DNA of 64,000 nucleotides from Cellulomonas_A sp047229345 (GCF_047229345.1 NZ_JBFTER010000003.1:25574-89573), one strand, 5' to 3'. Counted from the stretch's first letter, positions 8,340 to 17,495 are shown. Program-made: numbers and translations. The notes: generated from the letters alone by a model not told the origin.

Positions 8340-9175
8340 CCGTGTCCCCCGAGGCCGGCAGCAGCGCCGCCGCGACCCGCACCGACCGCCAGGACGTCGT
8401 CGTCCGCATCGACGCCCTGCACAAGGCGTTCGGCGACAAGCAGGTGCTGCGCGGCATCGACCTCGAGGTCCGCTCGGGCGAGGTCGTCTGCGTGATCGGC
8501 CCCTCCGGCTCGGGCAAGTCGACGCTCCTGCGCTGCGTCAACCTCCTCGAGGAGCCCACGGGCGGCACCATCGAGGTGCTGGGCACGGAGGTCACCGACC
8601 CGGACGTCGACCTCGACCACGTCCGCACGCACGTCGGCATGGTGTTCCAGCAGTTCAACCTGTTCACGCACCGCACCGTCCTCGACAACTGCACGATGGC
8701 GCAGCGGACGGTCCTGCGCCGCTCCCGCGCCGAGGCGGAGCGGGTCGCGCGGGAGAACCTCGCGCGCGTGGGGCTCACCGGCACCGACGCGCTGATGCCC
8801 GCGCAGCTGTCCGGCGGGATGCAGCAGCGCGTGGCGATCGCGCGGGCGCTGTCGATGGACCCGCAGCTCATGCTGTTCGACGAGCCCACGTCGGCCCTCG
8901 ACCCCGAGCTCGTGGGCGACGTCCTGGGCGTCATGCGCGACCTCGCCGAGGGCGGCATGACGATGATCGTCGTGACGCACGAGATGGCGTTCGCGCGCGA
9001 GGTCGGCGACCGCGTCGTGTTCATGGACGGCGGCGTCGTCGTCGAGGACGGACCAGCCGACGAGGTCATCGGGGCGCCGCGCGAGGAGCGCACGCGCGAG
9101 TTCCTCCAGCGCGTGCTGGACCCGACCCACCGGCACGACGACCAGGCGCCGGCTGGTCCCGGTACGGCGCGCTGA
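8336..9175 (+). CDS. amino-acid ABC transporter ATP-binding protein
   Basis: This 279-aa ATPase energises the importer. Walker A is GPSGSGKST near residue 57, the ABC signature is LSGGMQQRVAIARAL near residue 158, and Walker B/D-loop is MLFDEPTSALDPE near residue 180. The MVFQQFNLFTHRTVLDN Q-loop is the standard form of GlnQ-like ATPases. Translation is coupled to the permease by an ATGA overlap. The first ~20 residues are a variable extension. Confidence 0.95.
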   Translation: MTVSPEAGSSAAATRTDRQDVVVRIDALHKAFGDKQVLRGIDLEVRSGEVVCVIGPSGSGKSTLLRCVNLLEEPTGGTIEVLGTEVTDPDVDLDHVRTHVGMVFQQFNLFTHRTVLDNCTMAQRTVLRRSRAEAERVARENLARVGLTGTDALMPAQLSGGMQQRVAIARALSMDPQLMLFDEPTSALDPELVGDVLGVMRDLAEGGMTMIVVTHEMAFAREVGDRVVFMDGGVVVEDGPADEVIGAPREERTREFLQRVLDPTHRHDDQAPAGPGTAR

Positions 9176-9221
9176 CGGCGGTCTAGGGTCGGGTTGTCCG
9201 ACCCGCCGACCAGGAGCACCG

Positions 9222-11042
9222 ATGCCCGAGACCCGATCCCCCGCCCTCGTCGAGCCCGACGCGGCGTGGAGCATCCCGCGACTGCTCGCCGAGCGCGTCG
9301 CCCGCGACCCGCACGGCACGCTCGTGGAGCGCTCGACCGGCCTCGGCGGCACCTGGCGGCCGGTGAGCGCCGCCGCGTTCGCCGACGAGGTCGCGGGAGT
9401 GGCACGCGGTCTCGTCGCCCGCGGCATCCAGCCGGGCGACAGCGTCGCGATCATGTCGCGCACACGCTACGAGTGGACGGTCGCCGACTTCGCGGTCTGG
9501 GCGGCGGGCGGCGTGAGCGTGCCCGTGTACGAGACGTCGTCCGCCGACCAGGTGCGGTGGATCCTCTCCGACGCACGCGTCCGGCTCGTGCTCGTCGAGA
9601 CCGCCGCGCACGCCGCGGTCGTCGAGCAGGTCCGCGGCGAGCTGCCCGAGCTCGGCGACGTCCTCGTGATCGACGAGGGCGCGCTCGACCGGCTCGCCGA
9701 GACCGGGACCGACGTCCCCGCCGCCGAGGTCGAGCGCCGGAGCACGGCGACCGTCGCCGACGACCTGGCCACGATCATCTACACGTCCGGGACGACCGGG
9801 CGCCCCAAGGGCGTCGAGCTCACGCACGGCAACTTCGCCGCGATCACGCTCAACGGCGTCGCGGGCCTGACCGACGTCGTCGCCTCGCCGGGCTCGCGCA
9901 CGCTGCTGTTCATGCCGCTCGCGCACGTCTTCGCGCGCTTCATCCAGGTCCTGTGCATCCCGTCCGGCGCCGTCCTGGGCCACACGCCGGACACCCGCAA
10001 CCTGCTCGCCGACCTCGGGACGTTCCAGCCGACGTTCATCCTCGCGGTCCCGCGCGTCTTCGAGAAGGTCTACAACTCCTCCGAGCAGAAGGCCGGCACG
10101 GGCGCGAAGCTGCGCATCTTCCGCTGGTCCGCCAAGGTCGCCATCGCCTACTCACGCGCTCTCGAGCAGCCCGGTGGGCCGGGCGCGGCGCTCAAGGCGC
10201 AGAAGGCCGTCGCGGAGACGCTCGTCCACCGCAAGCTGCGCGCCGCGCTCGGCGGCCGCGCGCGCTACGCCGTCTCGGGCGGCGCACCCCTCGGGGAGCG
10301 GCTCGGGCACTTCTACCGCGGCATCGGCCTGATCGTGCTCGAGGGCTACGGCCTCACGGAGACGACCTCGGCCACAGCCGTGAACCGTCCCGAGCTCACC
10401 AAGATCGGGACGGTCGGCCCGGCGTACCCGGGCGCGTCGCTCCGCGTCGACGACGACGGCGAGATCCTCGTCCGCGGCCCGCACGTCTTCCGCGGCTACC
10501 ACGGCAACGCCGAGGCGACCGCGGAGGCCCTGCAGGACGGCTGGTTCCGCACCGGCGACCTCGGGACCCTCGACGAGGACGGCTGCCTGCGGATCACCGG
10601 CCGCAAGAAGGAGATCATCGTGACCGCGGGCGGCAAGAACGTCGCGCCCGCGGTGCTCGAGGACCGGTTGCGTGGCCACCCCCTCGTGAGCCAGGTCGTC
10701 GTCGTCGGGGACGCCCGCCCGTTCATCGGGGCGCTCGTCACGCTCGACGCCGAGCTGCTGCCCGGCTGGCTCACGTCGCACGGCCTGCCCGTCATGGACG
10801 TCGCCGCGGCCGCGGCCCACCCCGAGGTGCTCGCCGCGCTCGACCGCGCCGCCGAGCGCGCCAACGAGGCCGTCTCGCGTGCCGAGTCGATCCGCAAGCT
10901 GCGCGTGCTGCCGCTCGACTTCACCGAGGCGAACGGGTACCTGACACCGTCGCTCAAGGTGAAGCGTGCCGTCGTGCTGCAGGACTTCGCCGGGGAGATC
11001 GACGCGCTCTACGTCGACACGCGCGAGGCCGGCGGGCACTGA
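9222..11042 (+). CDS. long-chain fatty acyl-CoA ligase (FadD15-like)
   Basis: The 606-aa protein belongs to the AMP-forming acyl-CoA synthetases. The AMP-binding signature YTSGTTGRPKGVELTH starts near residue 187. The later motifs EGYGLTETT (near 375), WFRTGDLG (near 442) and GRKKEIIVTAGGKNVAP (near 462) are typical of the long-chain FadD15/AcsL group, which activates free fatty acids for lipid synthesis or degradation. The ATG at 9222 follows CAGGAG. A short hairpin (9186-9204) separates it from the ABC operon. Chain-length preference is inferred from family resemblance only. Confidence 0.9.
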   Translation: MPETRSPALVEPDAAWSIPRLLAERVARDPHGTLVERSTGLGGTWRPVSAAAFADEVAGVARGLVARGIQPGDSVAIMSRTRYEWTVADFAVWAAGGVSVPVYETSSADQVRWILSDARVRLVLVETAAHAAVVEQVRGELPELGDVLVIDEGALDRLAETGTDVPAAEVERRSTATVADDLATIIYTSGTTGRPKGVELTHGNFAAITLNGVAGLTDVVASPGSRTLLFMPLAHVFARFIQVLCIPSGAVLGHTPDTRNLLADLGTFQPTFILAVPRVFEKVYNSSEQKAGTGAKLRIFRWSAKVAIAYSRALEQPGGPGAALKAQKAVAETLVHRKLRAALGGRARYAVSGGAPLGERLGHFYRGIGLIVLEGYGLTETTSATAVNRPELTKIGTVGPAYPGASLRVDDDGEILVRGPHVFRGYHGNAEATAEALQDGWFRTGDLGTLDEDGCLRITGRKKEIIVTAGGKNVAPAVLEDRLRGHPLVSQVVVVGDARPFIGALVTLDAELLPGWLTSHGLPVMDVAAAAAHPEVLAALDRAAERANEAVSRAESIRKLRVLPLDFTEANGYLTPSLKVKRAVVLQDFAGEIDALYVDTREAGGH

Positions 11043-11064
11043 GCCGTCGGCACCGTCGCACGCA

Positions 11065-11102
11065 CGACGCGCGCACCGACCGCCGGGCCGGTGCGCGCGT
11101 CG
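11065..11102. terminator. bidirectional hairpin terminator
   Basis: A perfect 14-bp stem (11065-11078 / 11089-11102) with a 10-nt loop lies between the convergent acyl-CoA ligase and Rv2629-like genes. There is no T-run on either side, so efficiency is uncertain. Confidence 0.7.
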
Positions 11103-11121
11103 CAGTCGTGCGGGTCGCGGG

Positions 11122-12324
11122 TCAGACCACGTCGTGCACGCGCGTCCGGTCGCCCGACTGCGTGAGCAGCGACTCGCTCGGCGTCGACGGGTCGTGCCAG
11201 CGGAGCACGGCGCCGACCCCGTCGATCAGGTCGACGCTGCCGTCCACGGCGAACGTCAGCCCGGCGTCCTGCCCGAGCGCCGCCCGGACCACCGCGATGT
11301 CGGCGCGCAGCTCGCGTGCCCCCTCGTCGACCCCCATGGCCTCGAGCCCGGCCCGGTCGACCGCGATCTGCAGCGGGTCCGGCCCCACCCACGCCGTGCG
11401 CTCCGCGAGAGGCGACGCGGGCGTGCTGACCGACTCGAGCAGCACGAGCTCGGCGACCTGCCCGCGCTGCAGCACCGCGATCACGTCACCGAGCTGCGTC
11501 ACCGCCGCGCCGGCACGGCCCTGCTCCTGACGGAACCGGTCGAGCACCTCCTCGCGGCGCCGCGCCCGGAACGCCTCGAGCGTCGCCTGGACGCGCTCGT
11601 CGAACGCGTCCTGCTTGACGCCCTCGGCACGCGAGCCTCCCGGCACGTCGACGACGAGCTCCTTGGTGCGGTGCCCGAGCGCCTCGTGCAGCAGCGGCAC
11701 CTCGCGCACGTCGCCCGTCAGGATCACGAGCTCCGGGCTGCGGTCGACGACCTGCCGGTCGATCTCCGCGGCGACGGTCTCGGCGTTGCGCTCCCAGGAG
11801 TCCTCCGCGCGCATCTGCATGCGCCGGTGCGCCCAGCCGTCACCGCTGCGGACCTTGCGGATCACGTCGTGGTCACCCTCGACGACCTCGTGCTGCCGCC
11901 CGTCGAGCCGGCCCGCCTCGTCGCTCCAGTAGAGGTCGGCACCCTGCCGGTCGACCTGCACGAGCAGGTAGCTGACGGCCTCGTCGGCCGCACGCGCTGC
12001 CGGCAGCAGCGAGGGGACGGGTCCGTGGACCGCGGAGTTGCTCGCCGGTGGGTCGGCGAGCACCCGGTCGATCGCGACGCCCTGGGAGTCGGCGATCAGC
12101 ACGCGCCCGTGCGGGCCGGGGACCCGGGTCTGCGTGGTGACGCGCTCCTCGATCTCGTCGAGGAGGGTCGCCGGAGCGCCCTGGCGGTCGAGCTCGCGGC
12201 GCAGTCCCTTCCACCGGTCGAGCACCTCGGTCTCCCCCGCGGCGTCGGCGCGGGTCGCGTCGAGGTAGACGGTCGTGAACGGACCCGTGCGTCCGAGCAA
12301 CGGCTTGAGCCAGTCGAGCTTCAT
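11122..12324 (-). CDS. Rv2629-like protein, bacterial archaeo-eukaryotic release-factor-like (baeRF) family
   Basis: The 400-aa protein looks like the mycobacterial Rv2629 family. It begins with GPFTTVYLDATR (about residues 13-24) and has central VILTGDVREVPLL (near 210) and a C-terminal DGVGAVLRW block. These proteins have been grouped with eRF1/Vms1-like release-factor domains and linked to ribosome stress or dormancy; the enzymatic role in actinobacteria is not established. The Gln that defines catalytic Vms1 proteins could not be assigned with confidence by eye. Start: ATG after GGAGGGCTGCCC. Gene-flanking 28-bp palindrome lies upstream, which may carry its control element. Confidence 0.75.
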   Translation of the reverse strand: MKLDWLKPLLGRTGPFTTVYLDATRADAAGETEVLDRWKGLRRELDRQGAPATLLDEIEERVTTQTRVPGPHGRVLIADSQGVAIDRVLADPPASNSAVHGPVPSLLPAARAADEAVSYLLVQVDRQGADLYWSDEAGRLDGRQHEVVEGDHDVIRKVRSGDGWAHRRMQMRAEDSWERNAETVAAEIDRQVVDRSPELVILTGDVREVPLLHEALGHRTKELVVDVPGGSRAEGVKQDAFDERVQATLEAFRARRREEVLDRFRQEQGRAGAAVTQLGDVIAVLQRGQVAELVLLESVSTPASPLAERTAWVGPDPLQIAVDRAGLEAMGVDEGARELRADIAVVRAALGQDAGLTFAVDGSVDLIDGVGAVLRWHDPSTPSESLLTQSGDRTRVHDVV

Positions 12325-12475
12325 GGGCAGCCCTCCGGGGATGCAGTGGAGTGGACCCGGCCCTCCTGCCCGGCCGGGTGCTGACCCCTCCACCATGGTT
12401 CACCCCGCAGGGCCGCGCCACCCGGTCGACCGTCCTGATCGGGCGCTCGTGGCGACCTGTCGGTGCACGACGCCA

Positions 12476-12503
12476 CCGGTGTCCGGACATGTCCGGACAC
12501 CGG
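12476..12503. repeat. perfect 28-bp palindrome, possible operator
   Basis: The 28 bases are perfectly self-complementary about a central CATG. Inside are two tandem 10-mers, GTCCGGACAT and GTCCGGACAC, each holding the 8-bp palindrome GTCCGGAC. It lies 152 nt upstream of the Rv2629-like start and 48 nt past the chorismate mutase stop, so it can be an operator or a terminator-like hairpin. Confidence 0.75.
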
Positions 12504-12550
12504 GGCACGGACCGGTCGACGAGCCGCGGCGCGGTGGCCGCGGCTGGGCG

Positions 12551-12979
12551 TCAGGCGCCGCTGCGCGCGTCCGACGCGATCGCCTCGTGGTGGCGGATCA
12601 CCTCGTCGACGATGAACGCGAGGAACTTCTCCGCGAAGACCGGGTCGAGCTCGGCCTCGTGCGCGAGCGTCCGCAGCCGGGCGACCTGGCGCGCCTCGCG
12701 TCCCGGGTCGGAGGGCGGGAGACCGCGCGACGCCTTGAGGACGCCGACCTGCTGGGTGGCCTTGAACCGCTCGGCGAGCAGGTAGACGAGGGCGGCGTCG
12801 ATGTTGTCGATGCTCCCGCGCAGCCGTACGAGCTCGGCGGGCAGCTCCGCGCCGTCGACGGGGGGCGCGTCCGTGGGTGCCGGATCGACGGGCAGGTCCG
12901 GGTCGGTCCGGCGCGTGGCGTCCACCGGCGCGGCGAAGGTCTCGTTCTCGGTCGGCACGGTGCGGCTGTCCTCGGTCAC
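12551..12979 (-). CDS. chorismate mutase (AroQ type)
   Basis: The 142-aa product has a C-terminal ~90-residue AroQ helical domain: LRGSIDNIDAALVYLLAERF (about residues 53-72) and VGVLKASRGLPPSDPGRE (about 78-95), followed by a helix ending VIRHHE. It converts chorismate to prephenate for Phe/Tyr synthesis. The first ~45 residues are Pro/Asp-rich and unlike the catalytic domain; mycobacterial intracellular chorismate mutases also carry extra N-terminal sequence. Start: GTG, chosen because a TAGGAT -10-like box sits 7 nt before it, consistent with a leaderless transcript. No signal peptide. Confidence 0.9.
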   Translation of the reverse strand: MTEDSRTVPTENETFAAPVDATRRTDPDLPVDPAPTDAPPVDGAELPAELVRLRGSIDNIDAALVYLLAERFKATQQVGVLKASRGLPPSDPGREARQVARLRTLAHEAELDPVFAEKFLAFIVDEVIRHHEAIASDARSGA

Positions 12980-12986
12980 GCGGCCG

Positions 12987-12992
12987 ATCCTA
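12987..12992 (-). promoter_or_regulatory. -10 box of leaderless chorismate mutase transcript
   Basis: TAGGAT on the minus strand fits TANNNT and ends 7 nt before the GTG start. Confidence 0.5.
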
Positions 12993-13027
12993 GGTGTGGT
13001 CGTCCTGCGCCTGCGGGGACCGTCCGC

Positions 13028-14317
13028 TCAGGCGGACTTCTCGCGCGGCGTGCGCTTCGGGGTGCTCGCGTCCCGCGGGACCAGCGTCGGGTTGACGTTC
13101 TCCAGGACGACCTCGCGGGTGATGACGACCCGGGCCACGTCGTCGCGGCTCGGCACCTCGAACATCACCTGCTGGAGGACCTCCTCCATGATCGCCCGCA
13201 GCCCGCGCGCGCCCGTGCCGCGCAGGAGGGCGAGGTCGGCGATCGCCGCGATGGCGTCGTCGGAGAACTCGAGGTCCACGCCGTCGATCTCGAACATCCG
13301 CTGGTACTGCTTGATGAGCGCGTTGCGCGGCTCGGTGAGGATCCGCATGAGCGCCGACTGGTCGAGCGGCGAGACCGTCGTGATGACGGGGACGCGGCCG
13401 ATGAACTCGGGGATGAGCCCGAACTTCAGCAGGTCCTCCGGCATGACCTCGCCGTAGACGTCCGTGTCGTCGGCCGAGTGCAGCGGCGCACCGAAGCCGA
13501 TGCCCCGGCGACCGGAGCGCGAGGTGATGATCTCGTCGAGCCCGGCGAACGCGCCGGCGACGATGAACAGCACGTTCGTCGTGTCGATCTGGATGAACTC
13601 CTGGTGCGGGTGCTTGCGCCCGCCCTGCGGGGGCACCGACGCGGTCGTGCCCTCGAGGATCTTCAGCAGCGCCTGCTGCACGCCCTCGCCGGAGACGTCG
13701 CGCGTGATCGACGGGTTCTCGCTCTTGCGGGCGATCTTGTCGACCTCGTCGATGTAGATGATGCCCGTCTCGGCCTTCTTGACGTCGTAGTCCGCGGCCT
13801 GGATGAGCTTGAGGAGGATGTTCTCGACGTCCTCGCCGACGTAGCCCGCCTCGGTCAGCGCCGTCGCGTCGGCGATCGCGAAGGGGACGTTGAGCATGCG
13901 CGCGAGAGTCTGCGCGAGGTACGTCTTGCCGCAGCCCGTGGGGCCGATCAGCAGGATGTTCGACTTCGCGATCTCGATCGGCTGCTCGCCGCCGGACCCG
14001 GGACCCAGGCGGCCGAGCTCGCCGGCCTGGATGCGCTTGTAGTGGTTGTACACCGCGACGGCGAGCGACCGCTTCGCGGGCTCCTGCCCGATGATGTACT
14101 GCTCGAGGAAGGCGAAGATCTCCTTCGGCTTGGGCAGCTCGACCATGCCGACCTCGGTCGCCTCGGCGAGCTCCTCCTCGATGATCTCGTTGCACAGGTC
14201 GATGCACTCGTCGCAGATGTACACCCCAGGGCCCGCGATGAGCTTCTTGACCTGCTTCTGGGACTTCCCGCAGAACGAGCACTTGAGGAGATCGGCTCCG
14301 TCCCCGATGCGAGCCAC
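13028..14317 (-). CDS. clpX: ATP-dependent Clp protease ATP-binding subunit ClpX
   Basis: The 429-aa AAA+ unfoldase feeds substrates into the ClpP1P2 chamber. The N-terminal zinc-binding domain shows CSFCGK and CDECIDLC (first ~45 residues). Walker A is GPTGCGKT near residue 127, Walker B is IYIDEVDK near 190, and the RKSENPSITRDVSGEGVQ stretch with pore residues follows. The sensor-2 region GARGLRAIMEEVL is intact. Start: GTG after GGAAGGGG. It lies downstream of clpP1-clpP2 in the same direction, but a stable hairpin separates it from clpP2, so it may also have its own promoter. Confidence 0.97.
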   Translation of the reverse strand: MARIGDGADLLKCSFCGKSQKQVKKLIAGPGVYICDECIDLCNEIIEEELAEATEVGMVELPKPKEIFAFLEQYIIGQEPAKRSLAVAVYNHYKRIQAGELGRLGPGSGGEQPIEIAKSNILLIGPTGCGKTYLAQTLARMLNVPFAIADATALTEAGYVGEDVENILLKLIQAADYDVKKAETGIIYIDEVDKIARKSENPSITRDVSGEGVQQALLKILEGTTASVPPQGGRKHPHQEFIQIDTTNVLFIVAGAFAGLDEIITSRSGRRGIGFGAPLHSADDTDVYGEVMPEDLLKFGLIPEFIGRVPVITTVSPLDQSALMRILTEPRNALIKQYQRMFEIDGVDLEFSDDAIAAIADLALLRGTGARGLRAIMEEVLQQVMFEVPSRDDVARVVITREVVLENVNPTLVPRDASTPKRTPREKSA

Positions 14318-14479
14318 GTGCGTCCCCTTCCTCGGTGTCGCTCTCCGCCCGGTCGGGCGGCGCGTCGGTCCTGCGCAGAGCTCTCCGGTCGCCGGCCTCG
14401 GCGTTCCCCCGTGCTCCCCACCATTGCACACCACGTGGGCCGACATGTCAGCCCGCCGGGCCGGTGGAGGCCCGACTGT

Positions 14480-14510
14480 CCGCCGGGCCCGCAGGTCGCG
14501 GGCCCGGCGG
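14480..14510 (-). terminator. hairpin between clpP2 and clpX
   Basis: A perfect 13-bp GC-rich stem (14480-14492 / 14498-14510) with loop AGGTC begins 7 nt after the clpP2 stop. No T-run follows, so it may attenuate or stabilise rather than fully terminate. Confidence 0.65.
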
Positions 14511-14516
14511 CACGCG

Positions 14517-15233
14517 TCAGACGGGCTGGACGACCGGCGTCACGACACCCTTGCGCGACGCGAGCACCTGGTCGACGAGGCCGTACTCGTGCGCCTCGGC
14601 GGCGGTCAGGATCTTGTCGCGCTCGATGTCGTTGCGCACCTGCTCGACGTCCCGGCCGGTGTGCTTCGCGAGCGTCGCCTCGAGCCACTCGCGCATGCGG
14701 ATGAGCTCGTTGGCGTGGATCTCGATGTCGGACGCCTGGGCGTAGCCGCCGCCCTCCATCGCGGGCTGGTGGATCAGCACGCGGGCGTTCGGCAGCGCGA
14801 GGCGCTTGCCCGGGCTGCCGGCGCCGAGCAGCACCGCCGCCGCCGACGCGGCCTGCCCGAGGCAGACCGTGACGAGCTGCGGCTTGATGTACTGCATCGT
14901 GTCGTAGATCGCCGTCATCGCGGTGAACGAGCCACCGGGCGAGTTGATGTACAGCGTGATGTCACGGTCCGGGTCCGTGCTCTCGAGCACGAGCAGCTGG
15001 GCCATGATGTCGTCGGCCGACGCGTCGTCGACCTGCACCCCGAGGAAGATGATGCGGTCCTCGAAGAGCTTGGTGTAGGGGTCCTGGCGCTTGAAGCCGT
15101 AGGCCGTGCGCTCCTCGAACTGCGGCAGCACGTACCGGCTGCTCGGGGACGCGGGCCCCTGCCCGGACCAGCCGGACGCGCCCGGCCCGGCCAGGCGCCC
15201 GGCGCGGGCGATGAACTGGGACTCGATGCTCAC
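14517..15233 (-). CDS. clpP2: ATP-dependent Clp protease proteolytic subunit ClpP2
   Basis: The 238-aa serine peptidase is the second of the two ClpP subunits that in actinobacteria form a mixed ClpP1P2 tetradecamer. The catalytic serine is S130 in GQAASAAAVLL and the histidine is H155 in PNARVLIHQP. The segments FLGVQVDDASADDIMAQ and LESTDPDRDI are closer to mycobacterial ClpP2 than to ClpP1. The first ~30 residues are a Gly/Ser/Pro-rich propeptide-like extension, expected to be removed on activation. Start: GTG after GAGGAGAACCCA. The gap to clpP1 is 39 nt. Confidence 0.96.
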   Translation of the reverse strand: MSIESQFIARAGRLAGPGASGWSGQGPASPSSRYVLPQFEERTAYGFKRQDPYTKLFEDRIIFLGVQVDDASADDIMAQLLVLESTDPDRDITLYINSPGGSFTAMTAIYDTMQYIKPQLVTVCLGQAASAAAVLLGAGSPGKRLALPNARVLIHQPAMEGGGYAQASDIEIHANELIRMREWLEATLAKHTGRDVEQVRNDIERDKILTAAEAHEYGLVDQVLASRKGVVTPVVQPV

Positions 15234-15272
15234 TGGGTTCTCCTCAGGTCTCGGTGGTCGGTCGGGACGCGG

Positions 15273-15896
15273 TCAGGACGCCGTGGTCCCGCCACCGCCG
15301 GAGACCGATCCGGCGTGGGTGACGACGTGGTCGACGAAGCCGTACTCGAGCGCCTCGTCCGCGGTGAACCAGCGGTCGCGGTCCGAGTCGGCGTTGATCT
15401 GCTCGGGCGTCTTGCCGGTCTGCTCCGCGATGAGGTCCGCGAGGACCTTCTTCATGTGCATGATCAGCTGGGCGTTGATCCGCACGTCCGTCGCCGTGCC
15501 GCCGATGCCGCCCGAGGGCTGGTGCATCATCACGCGGGTGTGCGGGGTCGCGTAGCGCTTGCCCTTGGTGCCCGAGGAGAGCAGGAACTGCCCCATCGAC
15601 GCCGCCATGCCGATCGCGACGGTCGCCACGTCCGGCTGGATGTACTTCATGGTGTCGTAGATCGCCATGCCGGCCGTGATCGAGCCGCCGGGCGAGTTGA
15701 TGTACAGGAAGATGTCCTTGTCCGGGTCCTCTGCGGCCAGGAGCATCATCTGGGCGCAGATGGCGTTCGCGTTCTCGTCGCGCACCTCGGAGCCCAGCCA
15801 GATGATGCGCTCCCGCAGGAGCCGGTTGTAGATGTGGTCGTTGAGGCCGAAACCGGGGGAATCGGCCCGGGCGATCGCCGGCATCTGGTCGTTCAC
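15273..15896 (-). CDS. clpP1: ATP-dependent Clp protease proteolytic subunit ClpP1
   Basis: This 207-aa ClpP carries catalytic S100 in GMAASMGQFLL and H125 in PHTRVMMHQP. The neighbouring YINSPGGSITAGMAIYDTM is the family core. QMMLLAAEDPDKDIFLYINS places it with actinobacterial ClpP1. I chose the GTG at 15896, since GAGGGAG lies 6 nt before it; an ATG at 15884 four codons later is the alternative, and longer readings have no good ribosome site. The C-terminus is a Gly/Ser tail. It is the promoter-proximal gene of clpP1-clpP2(-clpX). Confidence 0.95.
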   Translation of the reverse strand: MNDQMPAIARADSPGFGLNDHIYNRLLRERIIWLGSEVRDENANAICAQMMLLAAEDPDKDIFLYINSPGGSITAGMAIYDTMKYIQPDVATVAIGMAASMGQFLLSSGTKGKRYATPHTRVMMHQPSGGIGGTATDVRINAQLIMHMKKVLADLIAEQTGKTPEQINADSDRDRWFTADEALEYGFVDHVVTHAGSVSGGGGTTAS

Positions 15897-16047
15897 GAAG
15901 GCTCCCTCGTCAGACTGCGTCCGCTCCCGGAACCGGGGGCGGACCTGCATGTGCAAGGACCCTAACGCGCACGTGCGACGGCGAACGTCCCGCGGACACG
16001 CGTTTTCGCTGACGGCGCACCCGGCCCGTCACCCCTCACCCGGACAC

Positions 16048-16086
16048 GCGCAGGGCCCCGCACCGGGTGGGTGCGGGGCCCTGCGT
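16048..16086 (-). terminator. terminator of tig
   Basis: A 14-bp perfect stem (16051-16064 / 16070-16083), extendable by three more pairs, with a 5-nt loop, begins about 20 nt after the tig stop. It separates tig from clpP1. Confidence 0.75.
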
Positions 16087-16103
16087 CGAGCGACCGACCG
16101 GGG

Positions 16104-17495
16104 TCAGGCCTTGGCGTCCTCGGCGGGCGCCTCGTCGTCGAAGACGATGTCCGAGTCGTCGGCGCCGACGCTCGCCTGCACGGCGGCGTCCTCGAGCGCG
16201 TCCTCCTCGTCGGACCCGATGAACTCCGACAGGTCGACGGGCGCACCGCTCGCGTCGGTCACCGAGACCCGGCGCAGCGCGATCGCGAGCGCCTTGGACC
16301 GGGCGACCTCGCCGACCATCGCGGGGATCTGGCCCTGCTGGTCGACGGTCTGGATGAACGTGTTCGGGTCCATGCCGTACTGGCGCGACGCGCTCACGAG
16401 GTAGTCGAGCAGCTCGTTCTGGCTGACCTTGACCTCGAGCTGCTCGGCGAGCGTGTCGAGCAGGATCTGGTTGCGCAGGGCCGTCTCGGCCTGCTCGCCG
16501 ACCTCGGCGCGGTGCTCGGCGTCCTCGAGGCGACCCTCGTTCTCGAGGTGACGGTGCACCTCGGCCTCGACGACGCCGGCCGGGACCGGGATCTCCGTGG
16601 CGGCGAGGAGCTGCTCGAGGAGCAGGTCCCGCGCCTGGACGGCCTGGCCCGACGCCTTGTTCTTCGCGGCCTGCTCGCGCAGGTCGGCCTCGAGCTCGGC
16701 GAGCGTGTCGAACTCGCTCGCGAGCTGGGCGAAGTCGTCGTCCGCGGCGGGGAGCTCGCGCGTCTTGACCGTCGTGGCCGTGACCGTGACCTGGGCCTTC
16801 TCGCCCGCGTGGTCGCCGCCCGCGAGGGTCGTCTCGAACGTCGTGGTCTCGCCGCCCGAGAGGCCCTCGAGCGCCTCGTCGAGGCCCTCGAGCATGTTGC
16901 CCGAGCCGATCTGGTAGCTGATGCCGCTCACGGAGTCGACCTGCTCGCCGTCGATCGTCGCCTCGAGGTCGAGCACCACGAAGTCGCCCTCGGCCGCCGG
17001 GCGGTCAACGCCCACCAGGGTGCCGAAGCGCTCGCGCAGGGCGTCGAGCCGGGTCGCGACGTCCTCGTCGGTGACGGTGACGTCGTCGACCGAGACCGTC
17101 AGGGAGTCGAGCGCGGGCACGGTGATCTCGGGGCGGACCTCGACCTCGGCGGTGAAGTGCAGCTCGCCCTCCTCGCCCGCGGGGGCGGCGGTCAGCGCGG
17201 GGACCTTGGTGACCTCGACCTCGGGCTGGCCGAGCGGGCGCAGCTTGTTCTCGCGGACGGCCTCGGCGTAGAAGCCCGACAGGCCCTCGTTGACGGCGTG
17301 CTCGATCACGGCCACGCGACCGACGCGCTGGTCGATGATCCGCGGGGGCACCTTGCCCTTGCGGAAGCCGGGGACCGTGACCTGCTCAGCGATGTGCTGG
17401 TAGGCGTGGTCGATGCTCGGCTTGAGCTCGTCGTACGGCACCTCGACGGTCAGCTTGACCTTGGTGGCGTCCAGGGTCTCGACGGCGCTCTTCAC
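16104..17495 (-). CDS. tig: trigger factor, ribosome-associated chaperone/PPIase
   Basis: The 463-aa protein is trigger factor. The ribosome-docking signature GFRKGKVPP lies near residue 43, in the N-terminal domain that starts VKSAVETLDATKVKLTVEVP. The central FKBP-like domain spans roughly residues 155-240 and the C-terminal helical arms follow. The last 35 residues are acidic. I set the start at GTG 17495 because GGAG stands 9 nt before it and homologues begin at this point; a TTG five codons earlier has no ribosome site. It neighbours clpP1P2X, as is common in bacteria, linking folding and proteolysis of new proteins. Confidence 0.95.
   Translation of the reverse strand: MKSAVETLDATKVKLTVEVPYDELKPSIDHAYQHIAEQVTVPGFRKGKVPPRIIDQRVGRVAVIEHAVNEGLSGFYAEAVRENKLRPLGQPEVEVTKVPALTAAPAGEEGELHFTAEVEVRPEITVPALDSLTVSVDDVTVTDEDVATRLDALRERFGTLVGVDRPAAEGDFVVLDLEATIDGEQVDSVSGISYQIGSGNMLEGLDEALEGLSGGETTTFETTLAGGDHAGEKAQVTVTATTVKTRELPAADDDFAQLASEFDTLAELEADLREQAAKNKASGQAVQARDLLLEQLLAATEIPVPAGVVEAEVHRHLENEGRLEDAEHRAEVGEQAETALRNQILLDTLAEQLEVKVSQNELLDYLVSASRQYGMDPNTFIQTVDQQGQIPAMVGEVARSKALAIALRRVSVTDASGAPVDLSEFIGSDEEDALEDAAVQASVGADDSDIVFDDEAPAEDAKA

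Noticed and set aside
12476..12503. Palindrome as an ordinary rho-independent terminator
   Set aside because: No T-run follows on either strand, and internal direct repeats point to a protein site; left open as a secondary possibility.
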